A stretch of 64,000 bases of DNA from Prorocentrum cordatum (GCA_963575745.1 CAUYUJ010021688.1:62501-126500); one strand, 5' to 3'; counted from the first letter of the stretch, positions 51,416-60,335 are shown. Program-made: numbers and translations. Notes: generated from the sequence alone by a model not told the origin.

Positions 51416-51991
51416 TTAGAAACCTTCCTCTTCTTCCTTAGATTTTGAGGCACCGTCATTAACCTCCAACAACTGATGAGCCCAGGCTTCCAAACTTTTA
51501 GAATCCTGAACATGTCCCTTGAAGGTCGAAACTGCAAAGTTGTCGGTGCCTAACTTTTTTGCAACAACCACAGTTGGAAACGCACGAATTGTCGGAAAAG
51601 GCTGGGGCAGTTCCGCTCTCTGCTTATCAAAATCCATCTTTAAAACTTGGAACGACTTGAAATCTGGAGACTCAGCCCATGAAGCCCGAAGATTCTCCAA
51701 AGGCGCGTTGCAATTGTTCTTTTCCCCATCGTGAATAACGAAAAAGTGGCAGCGCGGACACCATGAAGCGTAAAAAGTGATCATCACGGGACCCTTCTCG
51801 AGCGCATCTGAAAGTTCCTCTGGCGATACTTCAGGAGTTTTCAGTTGGCACACGCGCTTCACCAAAGGCTTAAAAGACTTTTTGGGAGGGTCGCTGCTCG
51901 CAGACAGATTTACGCCTCCTTCATTGCCAATAGCATCGTCAATAGCTTTCAGATAACTTTCCTTCTCATCGATTGTGCACTGGTTTACCAC
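51416..51991 (-). CDS. Thioredoxin/PDI-like protein, CPRC active site
   Basis: A 191-codon frame. VMITFYASWCPRCHFFVIHD holds the CPRC active site (Cys78, Cys81). KMDFDKQRAELPQPFPTIRA then FPTVVVAKK gives the cis-proline (Pro139), and STFKGHVQDSKSLEAWAHQL is the last strand and helix. This is a thioredoxin fold of the PDI type with an insertion after the active site (HDGEKNNCNAPLENLRASWA). It would exchange disulfides, probably in the secretory pathway, but no signal peptide is in this frame. The start given is GTG: the frame is open further upstream, and a 5' exon is likely. MKTVVSLLSPRLFTV in another phase at about 52054-52012 looks like a signal peptide, with a possible 3' splice site (TTCACAG) between. 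Tail KSKEEEEGF. Confidence 0.8.
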   Translation of the reverse strand: MVNQCTIDEKESYLKAIDDAIGNEGGVNLSASSDPPKKSFKPLVKRVCQLKTPEVSPEELSDALEKGPVMITFYASWCPRCHFFVIHDGEKNNCNAPLENLRASWAESPDFKSFQVLKMDFDKQRAELPQPFPTIRAFPTVVVAKKLGTDNFAVSTFKGHVQDSKSLEAWAHQLLEVNDGASKSKEEEEGF

Positions 51992-52281
51992 AGGGTTCTT
52001 CCGTAATATCAGACTGTGAACAGTCTGGGCGAAAGAAGAGAAACGACAGTCTTCATATTCGAGGCAAACCAGTAATCAAAACTTACGATGGTATACAAAC
52101 TGGAAATCACAAGATAAATTGGATTAGAACGAAAACTAAGGGACGGACGAAAAGAATCCTCTGCAAATATAGATGACAAGAATCCCCTGCAAATCGTCGC
52201 CTTCTTGGAGTTACAACATGTCAAATAGTCTTGATTCGGAGAAAAAAAGAGAAAAAAAAAAAACAAAACAAAAAACACACA

Positions 52282-52282
<1 letters not shown>

Positions 52283-52374
<92 letters not shown>
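52283..52374. repeat. 92-nt A tract
   Basis: An uninterrupted run of A on the plus strand, after an AC/A-rich lead. It lies 58 bp from the truncated end of the DNMT-like frame. The polarity is wrong for a poly(A) tail of the minus-strand genes next to it. Length may be an assembly estimate. Confidence 0.9.
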
Positions 52375-52377
<3 letters not shown>

Positions 52378-52431
52378 AAATCAGTTCTCAACGGGAAGAG
52401 AGATATTCTCACGTGAAAGAGTCACAATCGA

Positions 52432-54780
52432 TTATCCCAGAGCCGCGCCCATTGCCTGCTTGTGTGCTGGTAGGATCGTGGCCGGGCATTCGCAGCATAT
52501 TATGACGTGAACGTCCGGTCGTAGCCTACGTGCGGTGCCCCATAGAAAAGGCACGGAAAAGAATTGCACCGCCTGGGAGCCCGCGAGTCCGCCAAGTCCC
52601 CCGTGTTGGCTGGCTGCAGAAAGACTGGCACCAGGGAGCCCAGCTGCGATAACAAGTAGACTTCCAGGGTCCAGGGTTCTGAGGTGGTCTGTCCAGGGAC
52701 TTGGGCGGTTGTCTCCTCTCAGGAGGCCCCATGCATCAGCTCCCAACCTCACGTGCGGGGGGCCTCCATCAAAGCGTGTGGCGCTGTCCCGGTCCCAACG
52801 CCTCTCGACCCGACAAGCCGCTTCCCCGTTTATTTCGACGAAGGCGGAAGATCTGAACCGCGGAGTCGTGGCGACTTTGGCCATGAGGTCGCCCATCGCA
52901 AGTCTCGCCAGGCCCCATTCGTCGAAGAGTGATACGCGGTGGAGACCTGATCCCACGGCGGGACTCGGGCTGGGTCGAGGGTTGACTATGCGCGCTCTTG
53001 CCTGTTGGGTGAAGTCGTGCGTCCAGTCGTCCCCGTGCCTGGGATCAATGACTGGGTGGAGCCTAAGATGTCCCGCGATGTCCCATGCACCGTCGGGGGA
53101 ACCGCTGGAGACAAGGCCGTCCTGCTGGAGGGCCCTTAGAATGCCGATGATCTGAGTATTGTCCAGACCTGCAATCTGGCACGCAACGAGCGTCGTGTCG
53201 GCCGGCGCGACTGGAGAGAGACCGGTTTGCCAGTCCCTGCGGCGCCCCCAAACCTGCTGCAGCACGTCGGCAGGCTGGGGGGCGGCCGTGGGCTCATCTG
53301 GTGAGAAAACAATTGGGCGAGGTCGCGGTCTGGGGATCCGAGTGCCCTCCGCACTCGCCGGTCTGGACGCCCGCCTTGCGACGCCCCGTCTAGCGCCACC
53401 GGTGGGGGGGCCCTCTCCTGCACGGGAGCGCTCCCAGAGGTCGACCAGAGTCCTTGGGTTGGGAGGTCTGCTGCCTGGTCGGGTGGACCTTTCCCTGCCA
53501 CCGTTGCCCACAGCTCTGACGCGGGTCGCACCCCGTAGCGCGGTCCTGCGTGCGCCTTCATTCCTACCTCGGGGGGCCCGCTGTAGCGGGCTCCCGCGGG
53601 CTCTGTCAGCGGCGATGGCTCGGGTCTGGGTACTAGGTCCGACCGGCGGCGGCCCTGTCGCGTTGCTGCTGCGAGCGCGCCTGGTCACACCGCTTTTAGC
53701 TGTGCACCCAGCAGTTTCAGCCGGGGCACGCGCGGGTCTGGGCGCGCGGATGCGTCGGGCGGCGTTTCCAGTCCTGCGGAGGTTTCTTGGAGAGGCCTCT
53801 ACTGTCTCACTCAGAACTTGGTCCCTGTCGTCGGTGAATGGAGCGCCGGCTCCCGCGCGCAGGATGGCGCGGAGCATGGCGGGCGCTAGGCTCTGAAAGG
53901 GGACCTCGGGCGCCGCCGCGTCGTCCAAGCGAGAGGCCGGGCTGCCTGCGAGTTGTCTCAATTGGGCGCAAGCCGCGTCAGCGGTCAGCGCCACACTGCG
54001 TGAGTGTATCCTCCTGCCGGCGGGGTTGCGCGTACCCGGAGGTGGATGGGTATTCCAATAGGCGCTGAAGGCGTCTGGGATTCGCGTTGCAGGTCCAAGC
54101 TCTTCGTGCAGGTCCCGAACGGTTCTGTCCAGCTGGGGTATCGCTGTAGCCCACGCTATCACACTGAGCACTTGGTTCCATTCATCGTCGGAGGGGGGAC
54201 TACCTGGGCCATCGGAGGCGTGCACCTGCGCCTGTCTGAGCGTGCGCGCCATGGCTTCATACTCCCGTCCCCAGTCCACCTCCATGCACGGAGGTAGCTC
54301 AGGCCCGCTTCTCGGCGTGTCTCCTCGCCCCAGTGGGTCGTTACTAGAACTTTGCACCGTGCCTGGGGGCGGTCTCCTGCTCTGGGCTGTTGCCGCATCC
54401 GCGGGGACCCTTGGAGGTGAACTCTGACTGCCCGCCGCGCCCCCTGTGCAGGCAGCCCTAGCGTCCGCGGACGTGCACTGTGCCTCTTCTGTGCTGTCCA
54501 AGATCGTGGTTCCACCCCTCCCGATCATGCGCCGCTCCGTGCTGGTGCTTGCATCTGCTTGAGAGGTCCTCACATTTCCGGGGAGGTCGTCGGCGCGGCT
54601 CTCGAGAGGTCCTGCGGTGTCCAAAATATCTCCTTCTGCTGCTGCGGCAGAATTAGGTGGGGAGAGGACTTCAGCTACACCGAAGCGGACCGGGGCGAGC
54701 GACAGTGCCGGTCTCTCTCTGGGTGTCGAAAGGTTCGCTGGGGTCGCCCTCGGTGTGGTCTGGCTGATGCTAGCTAGCAT
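52432..54780 (-). CDS. ORF ending in a C5-cytosine-methyltransferase-like domain without the catalytic Cys
   Basis: A 782-codon frame with an ATG at 54780 and TAA at 52432. Residues 1-580 are Arg/Pro/Ala-rich and mostly disordered. From 617 the pattern is that of a C5 DNA methyltransferase: SLFDEWGLARLAM (motif I), SSAFVEINGEAACRVERRW (motif II region), LLVIAAGLPGASLSAASQHG (motif IV), then VQFFSVPFLWGTARRLRPDV and HVIICCECPATILPAHKQAM (motif VI position). Where active enzymes have PCQ, this has PGA (residues 716-718), and ENV is replaced by ECP. The frame stops where the family would continue (after ALG), before the target-recognition part. DNMT domains have been reported inside dinoflagellate retrotransposons, which fits. 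As written it cannot form the Cys-based covalent intermediate. Confidence 0.65.
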   Translation of the reverse strand: MLASISQTTPRATPANLSTPRERPALSLAPVRFGVAEVLSPPNSAAAAEGDILDTAGPLESRADDLPGNVRTSQADASTSTERRMIGRGGTTILDSTEEAQCTSADARAACTGGAAGSQSSPPRVPADAATAQSRRPPPGTVQSSSNDPLGRGDTPRSGPELPPCMEVDWGREYEAMARTLRQAQVHASDGPGSPPSDDEWNQVLSVIAWATAIPQLDRTVRDLHEELGPATRIPDAFSAYWNTHPPPGTRNPAGRRIHSRSVALTADAACAQLRQLAGSPASRLDDAAAPEVPFQSLAPAMLRAILRAGAGAPFTDDRDQVLSETVEASPRNLRRTGNAARRIRAPRPARAPAETAGCTAKSGVTRRARSSNATGPPPVGPSTQTRAIAADRARGSPLQRAPRGRNEGARRTALRGATRVRAVGNGGRERSTRPGSRPPNPRTLVDLWERSRAGEGPPTGGARRGVARRASRPASAEGTRIPRPRPRPIVFSPDEPTAAPQPADVLQQVWGRRRDWQTGLSPVAPADTTLVACQIAGLDNTQIIGILRALQQDGLVSSGSPDGAWDIAGHLRLHPVIDPRHGDDWTHDFTQQARARIVNPRPSPSPAVGSGLHRVSLFDEWGLARLAMGDLMAKVATTPRFRSSAFVEINGEAACRVERRWDRDSATRFDGGPPHVRLGADAWGLLRGDNRPSPWTDHLRTLDPGSLLVIAAGLPGASLSAASQHGGLGGLAGSQAVQFFSVPFLWGTARRLRPDVHVIICCECPATILPAHKQAMGAALG

Positions 54781-55861
54781 TACGGCTTACGCCGTTGTCC
54801 ACCTCTCCGTCGCCAGTAGGTCTGGCAAGGAGGGGGGGCGCCGAACTCTGCTCGGGCGCCGTCAGCCGCGCATGCGGTTGTGCTCCCTGTGCGGTCAGGG
54901 CAGGGCAGTCGCTAGGTCCAGGGCGGGGGCATGCGTTTGCCTGCGACGTCACCGCTGCGGGGAGCTCAGGGCTTGCCGGCGCGGCCAGCAGTCTAGCGCC
55001 TGCGGTGGCGGGCGGCCTCGCGTCGCCAGTTTGCGAGCCTGCAGCGTCCGTCTCGTTGTTCGCCCGGCTGCGGCTTCTGCGCTGGCTCGTACCTGCGTTG
55101 TCCGCTGGTCTGCCCTCCGTTCCTGCGGCTCTGGACGTCTGGGAACCTCCTCTCCGCCCCCGAGTGACTCTACCAGGGTCGTGGCGCTGCCGTTCCTCCC
55201 AGTGTAGGTTTGAAAGCCTATTGATCAGGGCCTCCAGGGCACCTATGACGTCTTCTGGGATAGAGAGCGCGGTAGTGGCGTCGACGTCTGCGCCTCTGGA
55301 TCCAGGGACTTCGAGCCAGGGTTGGTGGGCTGAGTAAGTGTCGTCAGGCGCAGGCGCAAGCCACTGCGTGAAGGGGAGCTGCCTCGTGACCTCCTCTCGG
55401 ATCCCGAGCTCTCGGATGAGCTGCCAGACGTGGTCACGGCCCAGGCTCCCCGGGCTGGCCAGCTGAAGGATCCAGATCGCGGCGAACATGTCCCAATTGT
55501 ACCTTCGCGTGGGCCGGCCTTCTAAATGCCTGCGGATTTCGACAGCGATCCGGCGCTGGACCCCGCGCGCCACGTCGTGGACCGCTTGCTCTGGGACCAC
55601 GGCGGCGAATCTACCCAACAAGCCACGAGCGATGCGTACTGCATCTTCCTCAGCCCTCACAAGCTCGACCGGGGACGGCCTACATGCACGCAGTAGCACT
55701 TCGGCAAGCTCCGGAAAGTGAGTGGGCCTGGCGGGCCCAGGGAGTGAGTTGAGGGATGCGGAGGTGCGTCTAGGCAATGGTTGCTGAGAAGGAGCGTTGA
55801 CTCGCAGCCCCACGGAAGCAGGAGTTGGCGCGGCTGCAGGAGCGAAGTCCAGGCGAGCCAC
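54770..55861 (-). CDS. Multi-ORF unit, helical ORF, unknown
   Basis: A 363-codon frame that overlaps the next ORF's ATG by 11 bp in the +1 phase (GTAATGCTAGCTAG). It is open upstream in phase to a single TAA at 55889. Coherent folded-looking part: RIAVEIRRHLEGRPTRRYNW, DMFAAIWILQLASPGSLGRD, VWQLIRELGIREEVTRQLPF. It then becomes Arg/Gly/Pro-rich (VTRGRRGGSQTSRAAGTEGR). Unknown function. The start given is GTG, so it is probably a continuation of the 181-residue frame. Confidence 0.5.
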   Translation of the reverse strand: MARLDFAPAAAPTPASVGLRVNAPSQQPLPRRTSASLNSLPGPARPTHFPELAEVLLRACRPSPVELVRAEEDAVRIARGLLGRFAAVVPEQAVHDVARGVQRRIAVEIRRHLEGRPTRRYNWDMFAAIWILQLASPGSLGRDHVWQLIRELGIREEVTRQLPFTQWLAPAPDDTYSAHQPWLEVPGSRGADVDATTALSIPEDVIGALEALINRLSNLHWEERQRHDPGRVTRGRRGGSQTSRAAGTEGRPADNAGTSQRRSRSRANNETDAAGSQTGDARPPATAGARLLAAPASPELPAAVTSQANACPRPGPSDCPALTAQGAQPHARLTAPEQSSAPPLLARPTGDGEVDNGVSRNAS

Positions 55862-55888
55862 GTGGATGGGGCCAGCGGCGAGCTGCAG

Positions 55889-56434
55889 TTAGAGTCTGGC
55901 TTGCGGTCTGTCCGCACCTCTCGTGGCCGCCCTAATGTCCGCATCCGCAGGGAGAAGTACAGTCACCCAGGTGGGGACTGACGCAAAGAGGAAAACGGAC
56001 TCGCCACTCGCGGTGACCTCAACGGCTCCACCGGCCGCTATTGCAGCGAGCCGGTATTCTCCAGGCTGTAGAACAGTCTCGTAGTCCCTTAGGCCACTCT
56101 CCTGAGACCTGCTGGGAACAGCGCGGGGTGCACTCCTGCTCGTCGCCCTAGCGTTGTCCCGGAGCCAATCCCCTGTAATAATAGGTGGGGCAGCTCTGGT
56201 GTTGGCTGGGTGCGAAGTGCCATCCGGGCCGCCCGGGAGTGGCCAGAGCCGGGTTAGTATCTGCGCGTTCGCCGAGCCGACTGAGGCAGAGTAGAGCCGC
56301 AACGTGTAGTGTCCAGGGAGCCACGCGTCTGGGCGCATGCTGCGGGGGCGAACTTCTCCGAGCTGCGCCCCGTGCCTGTCAAACGTGATTTCGAGGACTT
56401 GGCCGCACCGTGATATTGGCCAGCGCGTCCACAT
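55889..56434 (-). CDS. Multi-ORF unit, beta-rich ORF, unknown
   Basis: A 181-codon frame with an ATG at 56434, overlapping the end of the RING ORF by 56 bp in the +1 phase and ending in TAA at 55889. It reads GHYTLRLYSASVGSANAQIL and PGEYRLAAIAAGGAVEVTAS, then GESVFLFASVPTWVTVLLPA, a strand-rich sequence. The frame continues past the TAA into the 363-residue ORF. No domain recognised. Confidence 0.5.
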   Translation of the reverse strand: MWTRWPISRCGQVLEITFDRHGAQLGEVRPRSMRPDAWLPGHYTLRLYSASVGSANAQILTRLWPLPGGPDGTSHPANTRAAPPIITGDWLRDNARATSRSAPRAVPSRSQESGLRDYETVLQPGEYRLAAIAAGGAVEVTASGESVFLFASVPTWVTVLLPADADIRAATRGADRPQARL

Positions 56435-58883
56435 GCTCCTGTAGCTCCCTGGATACCGCAGCTGTGCTGTGCAAGGGGTCCCTGCTGGGCGTCGCAGGGA
56501 AGATCCTGACGGTTTGGGCTCCGATCACTATGCAACTGGTGCCCACAAAAGCTGCCGCCATGGCGTCGGCCGCAGCCAGGCGAATGCGGACTTGCGTCAT
56601 GTACCTGTAGTCAGAGACGTCTGGGAACCAAGCGTACACAGTGGAGACCTGCTCGACCGTGCCCGGGCCGGTGGTGGCCTCTACGGCTTGCAGGACATCC
56701 GCCGGCCGTGATTGTCCCATGTCAGCGAGATTCCACCGGAGGTGGAACCCATCCTCAGGGTCGGAAAGGCGGACGAACGAGGGTCCACCATCCCAGGGTC
56801 CTTCCAGGAGGATGCGGCGCGGTCCTAGTGCCGTGGAGGGGGAGCCGTCTCCAAAGACACGTGGAAGCTCGTCCCGGAGGTGTCTCAAGACGGGGGCAGC
56901 AATCCTTTCTGGGGTGGCGATCAGAAGGAGCCCCGTCCCGCAAATTCCCACTCTGTGCCCCATGGCTCCGGCTGTTGCGGAGGCGACAGAGTGGGCTATG
57001 CAGATCGCCCTGGGGGGGACTGGGATGTGTACTGAATCACTCGTCTCGTGGGCTCTCCAGACGCAGGCCGTCTGGTAGGCCAGCGTGGTGATTTGAGCCG
57101 CCGCCTGCAGGTTATCCAGGGGGGCGCGAATGCCAACTTCACCACTCACTGGTCTCGCTGCTCTGCAGCGAAGAACGTGATGGAAGAGCATCTCGAGTCC
57201 CTGGTATCTTAGTAGCTCATCCCGGGGAAGCTGCACCCTCGTTGTGACCCAGTCGGCTGCGATCGTGCCGTTGTGGGATCGTATTAGCTCCTCCTTCCAC
57301 CCCATGATCTGCGCGACGACACCGTCGTTGCCGCTCTCAGGGGTTAGGATGTGCAGTGCGTCAGAGGTGTCCCCGCTCCTCCCCCCCCAGTGCACGACTA
57401 GAGACGGGGGCAGGATCGAGCGCAGTGCCCTGCCCGCTAAGTCGAATTGAGCGGCAAAGAGCTGTTGCATTCGCGGGCTGGGCTTGCCAGTTCGGTAGGG
57501 GTGACCGATCGGGACGAGGTGGGTAATCTTGCTGGTCGCACGGTATCCCCACTGCGCGTTTGCCAGGGCAGTGAGTTCGATCGGGCCCGGTCCTCCAGGG
57601 GAAGGCACTCCCTCGGTGGCCAGGGCAATGAGACAGCATGGGCTACCCGTGGCAGACGCTGCCGCCAGGGCGGCATCCATCTGCTGGGCTAGAGCGTCTA
57701 CCACGAGTATCGTTGGGGGGGCGCTCCCCTGCGGCTGGTTCCTGCGCTCCAAGACCACTGCTTTGACCTGCTCCCAGGCGTCTGGGCCTGCAAGGGCGAA
57801 CGTGACCCCAGTCTCATCGGCTACTCGTTCACCGACGTACGTGCTTCTGGAAATTACCAGGTCGGCTGCGATGTCTCGGACGGCCGTGGTTAGTAGCCCC
57901 ACCGGGAAGCGCCCAGGCCCGCTCTTCCTGGGTTCATCCTCCGGGGGGGTCCGTCCCAGCAGAAGGGCCCATCTCCCAAAAGTGATCCGCGGGGCTTGCC
58001 GTATTCTATCCGCCCTGTTGGTGGGACCGAGGGGTCGCTGTGGAGGCGGGGTCCCAGAGTTCTGAGAGCTGCCGCGAGTGTCCTCGGGGTCCGAGCCGCT
58101 TCCACCGCTTCCGCCGTCAGGTGGGGTTCCGTCCACCTCCATCGGGCCTTGACGTGCCTCCTGAGCGGCTCTCCTCTCGGTGACGTGCGCGTGTATTCTG
58201 CGCATGTCCGATAGCGTGACATACGTGTGGGGCCGACGGATGGAGAGTGCTTGCGCTCTGAGGCAGTCCAGGTCTGGGGCCAAGTGTCTGACTGCCTCGG
58301 CTAACTCCTGCAGGTTCAGGAATGGCTGCAGCGGGGGTGGGGTCCCATCACGGAGCTGCAGGAGGTCTGGTGGCACCGCCACTTCTGCAGCGTCAGCGGC
58401 TCGGACTTGTCCTGGCAACCTTACAGCGACGCTACCCCTATCGTTAGAGCGGCAAATGGGACAGTTTACTGGGAAGCATCTTCCGTGGGAGCGGGCCTGC
58501 GTTGGCTGGCTAACCCTCCACTGTCTCAGGCATTCGGCGTGATACAGGTGGCCGCAAGGCAACAGGACTTCCGCGAAGCCTAGGATGTTTCCGCTGCAGA
58601 TCATGCATAGGGGAGTACCTATGTCCAGGTCCCAGGAAGGAACGTCCACGGCGCCCATGCTTTCCGGGGGAAGTCTGCCGTTATCTCCAAGGGGGTGGCT
58701 GAGTTGGGAAAGGCCGTCCCCCAAGCTCTCAATGAGGGCTCTGGCGGACACACTGGCTTCGTGGTGAGTCAGGCTGGCTCCCTCACTGAGATGGCATATG
58801 AGGGTTTGGATATGTAAGTTGGTGGGTTCGGAGTATGAGGATAGATCAGCATCGGGGAACTCCCTACGGAGACAGGTCACCAA
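56379..58883 (-). CDS. RING-H2 finger ORF of a mobile-type unit
   Basis: An 834-codon frame. Residues 93-144 form a RING-H2: Cys93, Cys96 (PLCMIC), Cys110, His112, His115, Cys118 (LPCGHLYHAEC), Cys141, Cys144 (CPIC), the C3H2C3 set of ubiquitin ligases. It is preceded by a helical leader. The remaining about 690 residues are unknown, with coherent stretches PPTILVVDALAQQMDAALAA, KITHLVPIGHPYRTGKPSPR and GHRVGICGTGLLLIATPERI. The codon given as start is TTG and a TGA lies nine codons upstream, inside the GCTGAG repeat. The first ATG is at residue 76 (58658), before the RING. It reads into the beta-rich ORF in the +1 phase. Confidence 0.7.
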   Translation of the reverse strand: MVTCLRREFPDADLSSYSEPTNLHIQTLICHLSEGASLTHHEASVSARALIESLGDGLSQLSHPLGDNGRLPPESMGAVDVPSWDLDIGTPLCMICSGNILGFAEVLLPCGHLYHAECLRQWRVSQPTQARSHGRCFPVNCPICRSNDRGSVAVRLPGQVRAADAAEVAVPPDLLQLRDGTPPPLQPFLNLQELAEAVRHLAPDLDCLRAQALSIRRPHTYVTLSDMRRIHAHVTERRAAQEARQGPMEVDGTPPDGGSGGSGSDPEDTRGSSQNSGTPPPQRPLGPTNRADRIRQAPRITFGRWALLLGRTPPEDEPRKSGPGRFPVGLLTTAVRDIAADLVISRSTYVGERVADETGVTFALAGPDAWEQVKAVVLERRNQPQGSAPPTILVVDALAQQMDAALAAASATGSPCCLIALATEGVPSPGGPGPIELTALANAQWGYRATSKITHLVPIGHPYRTGKPSPRMQQLFAAQFDLAGRALRSILPPSLVVHWGGRSGDTSDALHILTPESGNDGVVAQIMGWKEELIRSHNGTIAADWVTTRVQLPRDELLRYQGLEMLFHHVLRCRAARPVSGEVGIRAPLDNLQAAAQITTLAYQTACVWRAHETSDSVHIPVPPRAICIAHSVASATAGAMGHRVGICGTGLLLIATPERIAAPVLRHLRDELPRVFGDGSPSTALGPRRILLEGPWDGGPSFVRLSDPEDGFHLRWNLADMGQSRPADVLQAVEATTGPGTVEQVSTVYAWFPDVSDYRYMTQVRIRLAAADAMAAAFVGTSCIVIGAQTVRIFPATPSRDPLHSTAAVSRELQEHVDALANITVRPSPRNHV

Positions 58884-58884
58884 G

Positions 58885-59062
58885 CTGAGGCTGAGGCTGA
58901 AGCAGGCTCATGCTGAGGCAGGCTGAGGCTGAGGCTGAGGCCGAGGCTGAAGCAGGCTGAGGCTGAGGCTGAGGCAGGCTGAGGCTGAGGCAGGCTGAGG
59001 CTGAGGCTGAGGCAGGCTGAGGCTGAGGCTGAGGCTGAGGCAGGCTGAGGCTGAGGCTGTGA
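58885..59062. repeat. (CTGAGG)n hexamer array
   Basis: Repeats of GCTGAGGCTGAG with GAAGCAGG and GGCAGG variants, about 175 bp, directly at the 5' side of the RING ORF. Confidence 0.88.
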
Positions 59063-59217
59063 CTGCGACTGTCGTTGCCGCTGCGATTGTCATCGCGAAT
59101 GCGACGACAACGAGAACAGCAGAATTCTACAACTGGATTTTTATCTGAATCTCAAGGGGAATGCTTTCAGATATGCTTCTACACATCGCTGTTGGGTTGC
59201 TTTGCCGGGATAATGCC

Positions 59218-59812
59218 TGAGACATCCTCTGAATTCTGGCATCCCACGGGACCCCCGCTCGAGAAATCCCCCAACGTTCCAAAACCAGCGCTTAGCTCGA
59301 GACATCCTCAACAAATTATGAAAAGCAAAATTTTCGCTGGAGCCATCCTCTTAAACCCCCGGGAAGTCCTCAAAGTAATCTAGAGATCCTCAAAATTCAT
59401 GCGCGCGGGACGCAGCACGCGCGAGACATCCTCGGAATTTCTCGAGCGGAACGTGAAAACAAGTATTTCGCCTGAGACATCCTCTAAATTCTGGCCCCTC
59501 ACGAGGCCCCCGCTCGAGACATCCCCCAATGTTGCAGGAACAGCGGCTCGCTCGAGACATCCTCAGTAATTTATGAACAAGCATTTCGCTCGAGACATCC
59601 AACCAAAATTCAAATAATTTCTCGCAAAACAAATTAATTAGTCGAGACATCCTCGGAAGTCCTGCGCGCGGGACGGCGCGAGCGAGACGCCCTCGGAATT
59701 CCTGCGCGCAGGGCGCTTTTCCGCTCGCGGTCGGCTCAGCGCAACCAGCGTGTCGCTCGAGACATCCTCAACAAGTTGTGAAACCAGCGTTTTACTCGAG
59801 ACATCCACCAGG
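59218..59812. repeat. CTCGAGACATCCTC dispersed 14-mer, about 12 copies
   Basis: Copies or close variants lie near 59218, 59257, 59296, 59421, 59471, 59513, 59551, 59588, 59641, 59680, 59757 and 59795. A longer block (59219-59350) is repeated at 59473-59600: GAATTCTGGCAT/AAATTCTGGCCC, CCCCCGCTCGAGA, CCCCCAA. This is an old tandem array with 40-60-bp spacing. Minus-strand frames reading EDVSSETLV come from the repeat. Confidence 0.8.
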
Positions 59813-60032
59813 GAAAGAATCCGGCGCCCTCGGCAGAAATCCACAGAGGTAGGGCGGAAACAGCAACACAGAAAAGTAGCGCGGAAACTGACATTCGTGG
59901 GGCTTCAGAAATTTGGAGGAAAGTCCAAACCTTGCTTGCGAATTTCCCAAAAAGAGCGGATCCGGAATTGGGGGGGAGAAGGAAGCCGGCAGCCCGAAGC
60001 CGCGAGACTCCCAGAGTTTCCTGGCCATATAC

Positions 60033-60145
60033 CGGGAGCCGGCGGTAAACCGTCAACCAGGTTACCTCCGAGAGCCTCGCAGAGCTCTTTTCTCGCGCGG
60101 CGTTGCTCGGAACACACGGTAAAAGCTTTCCCAAACGTGAAGAAA
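60033..60145. repeat. CCGGCGGT-hairpin repeat, copy 1 of 5
   Basis: GCCGGCGGTAAACCGTCAAC then CAGGTTACC, GAGCCTCGCAGAGCTC, TTCTCGCGCGGCG and AAAGCTTTCCCAAACGTGAA. Further copies are near 60904 (CCGGCGGTGAACC), 61241, 61848 and 63909 (diverged, running to the window end). In the best copy (61246) CCGGCGGT pairs perfectly with ACCGCCGG 17 bases later. Confidence 0.75.
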
Positions 60146-60239
60146 AAAGCTCGAAAAATACGTTTTTCCCGTTTTCATCCAACGTCGGTTTCCGGAGAAT
60201 AATATTGCATCTGCTGACCTGAGAGTTTAACTGGCAGAC

Positions 60240-60335
60240 ACACGTGATATATTTATATATGCTACTTATATCATATATATATATTCTACGTATTATGATA
60301 TTATATATATATCTTATATATATATTCTAATTACA
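60240..60335. repeat. AT-rich (TATA)n stretch
   Basis: About 95 bp of TATATA-type sequence with interruptions (GATATATTTATATATGC, ATTATATATATATC). Confidence 0.85.

Noticed and set aside
54770-56434. Programmed ribosomal frameshifting at the ORF overlaps
   Set aside because: No classic slippery heptamer is visible at the +1 overlaps (CGAAATCACGTTTGAC; GTAATGCTAGCTAG). Single-base indels from decay or assembly are a simpler explanation.
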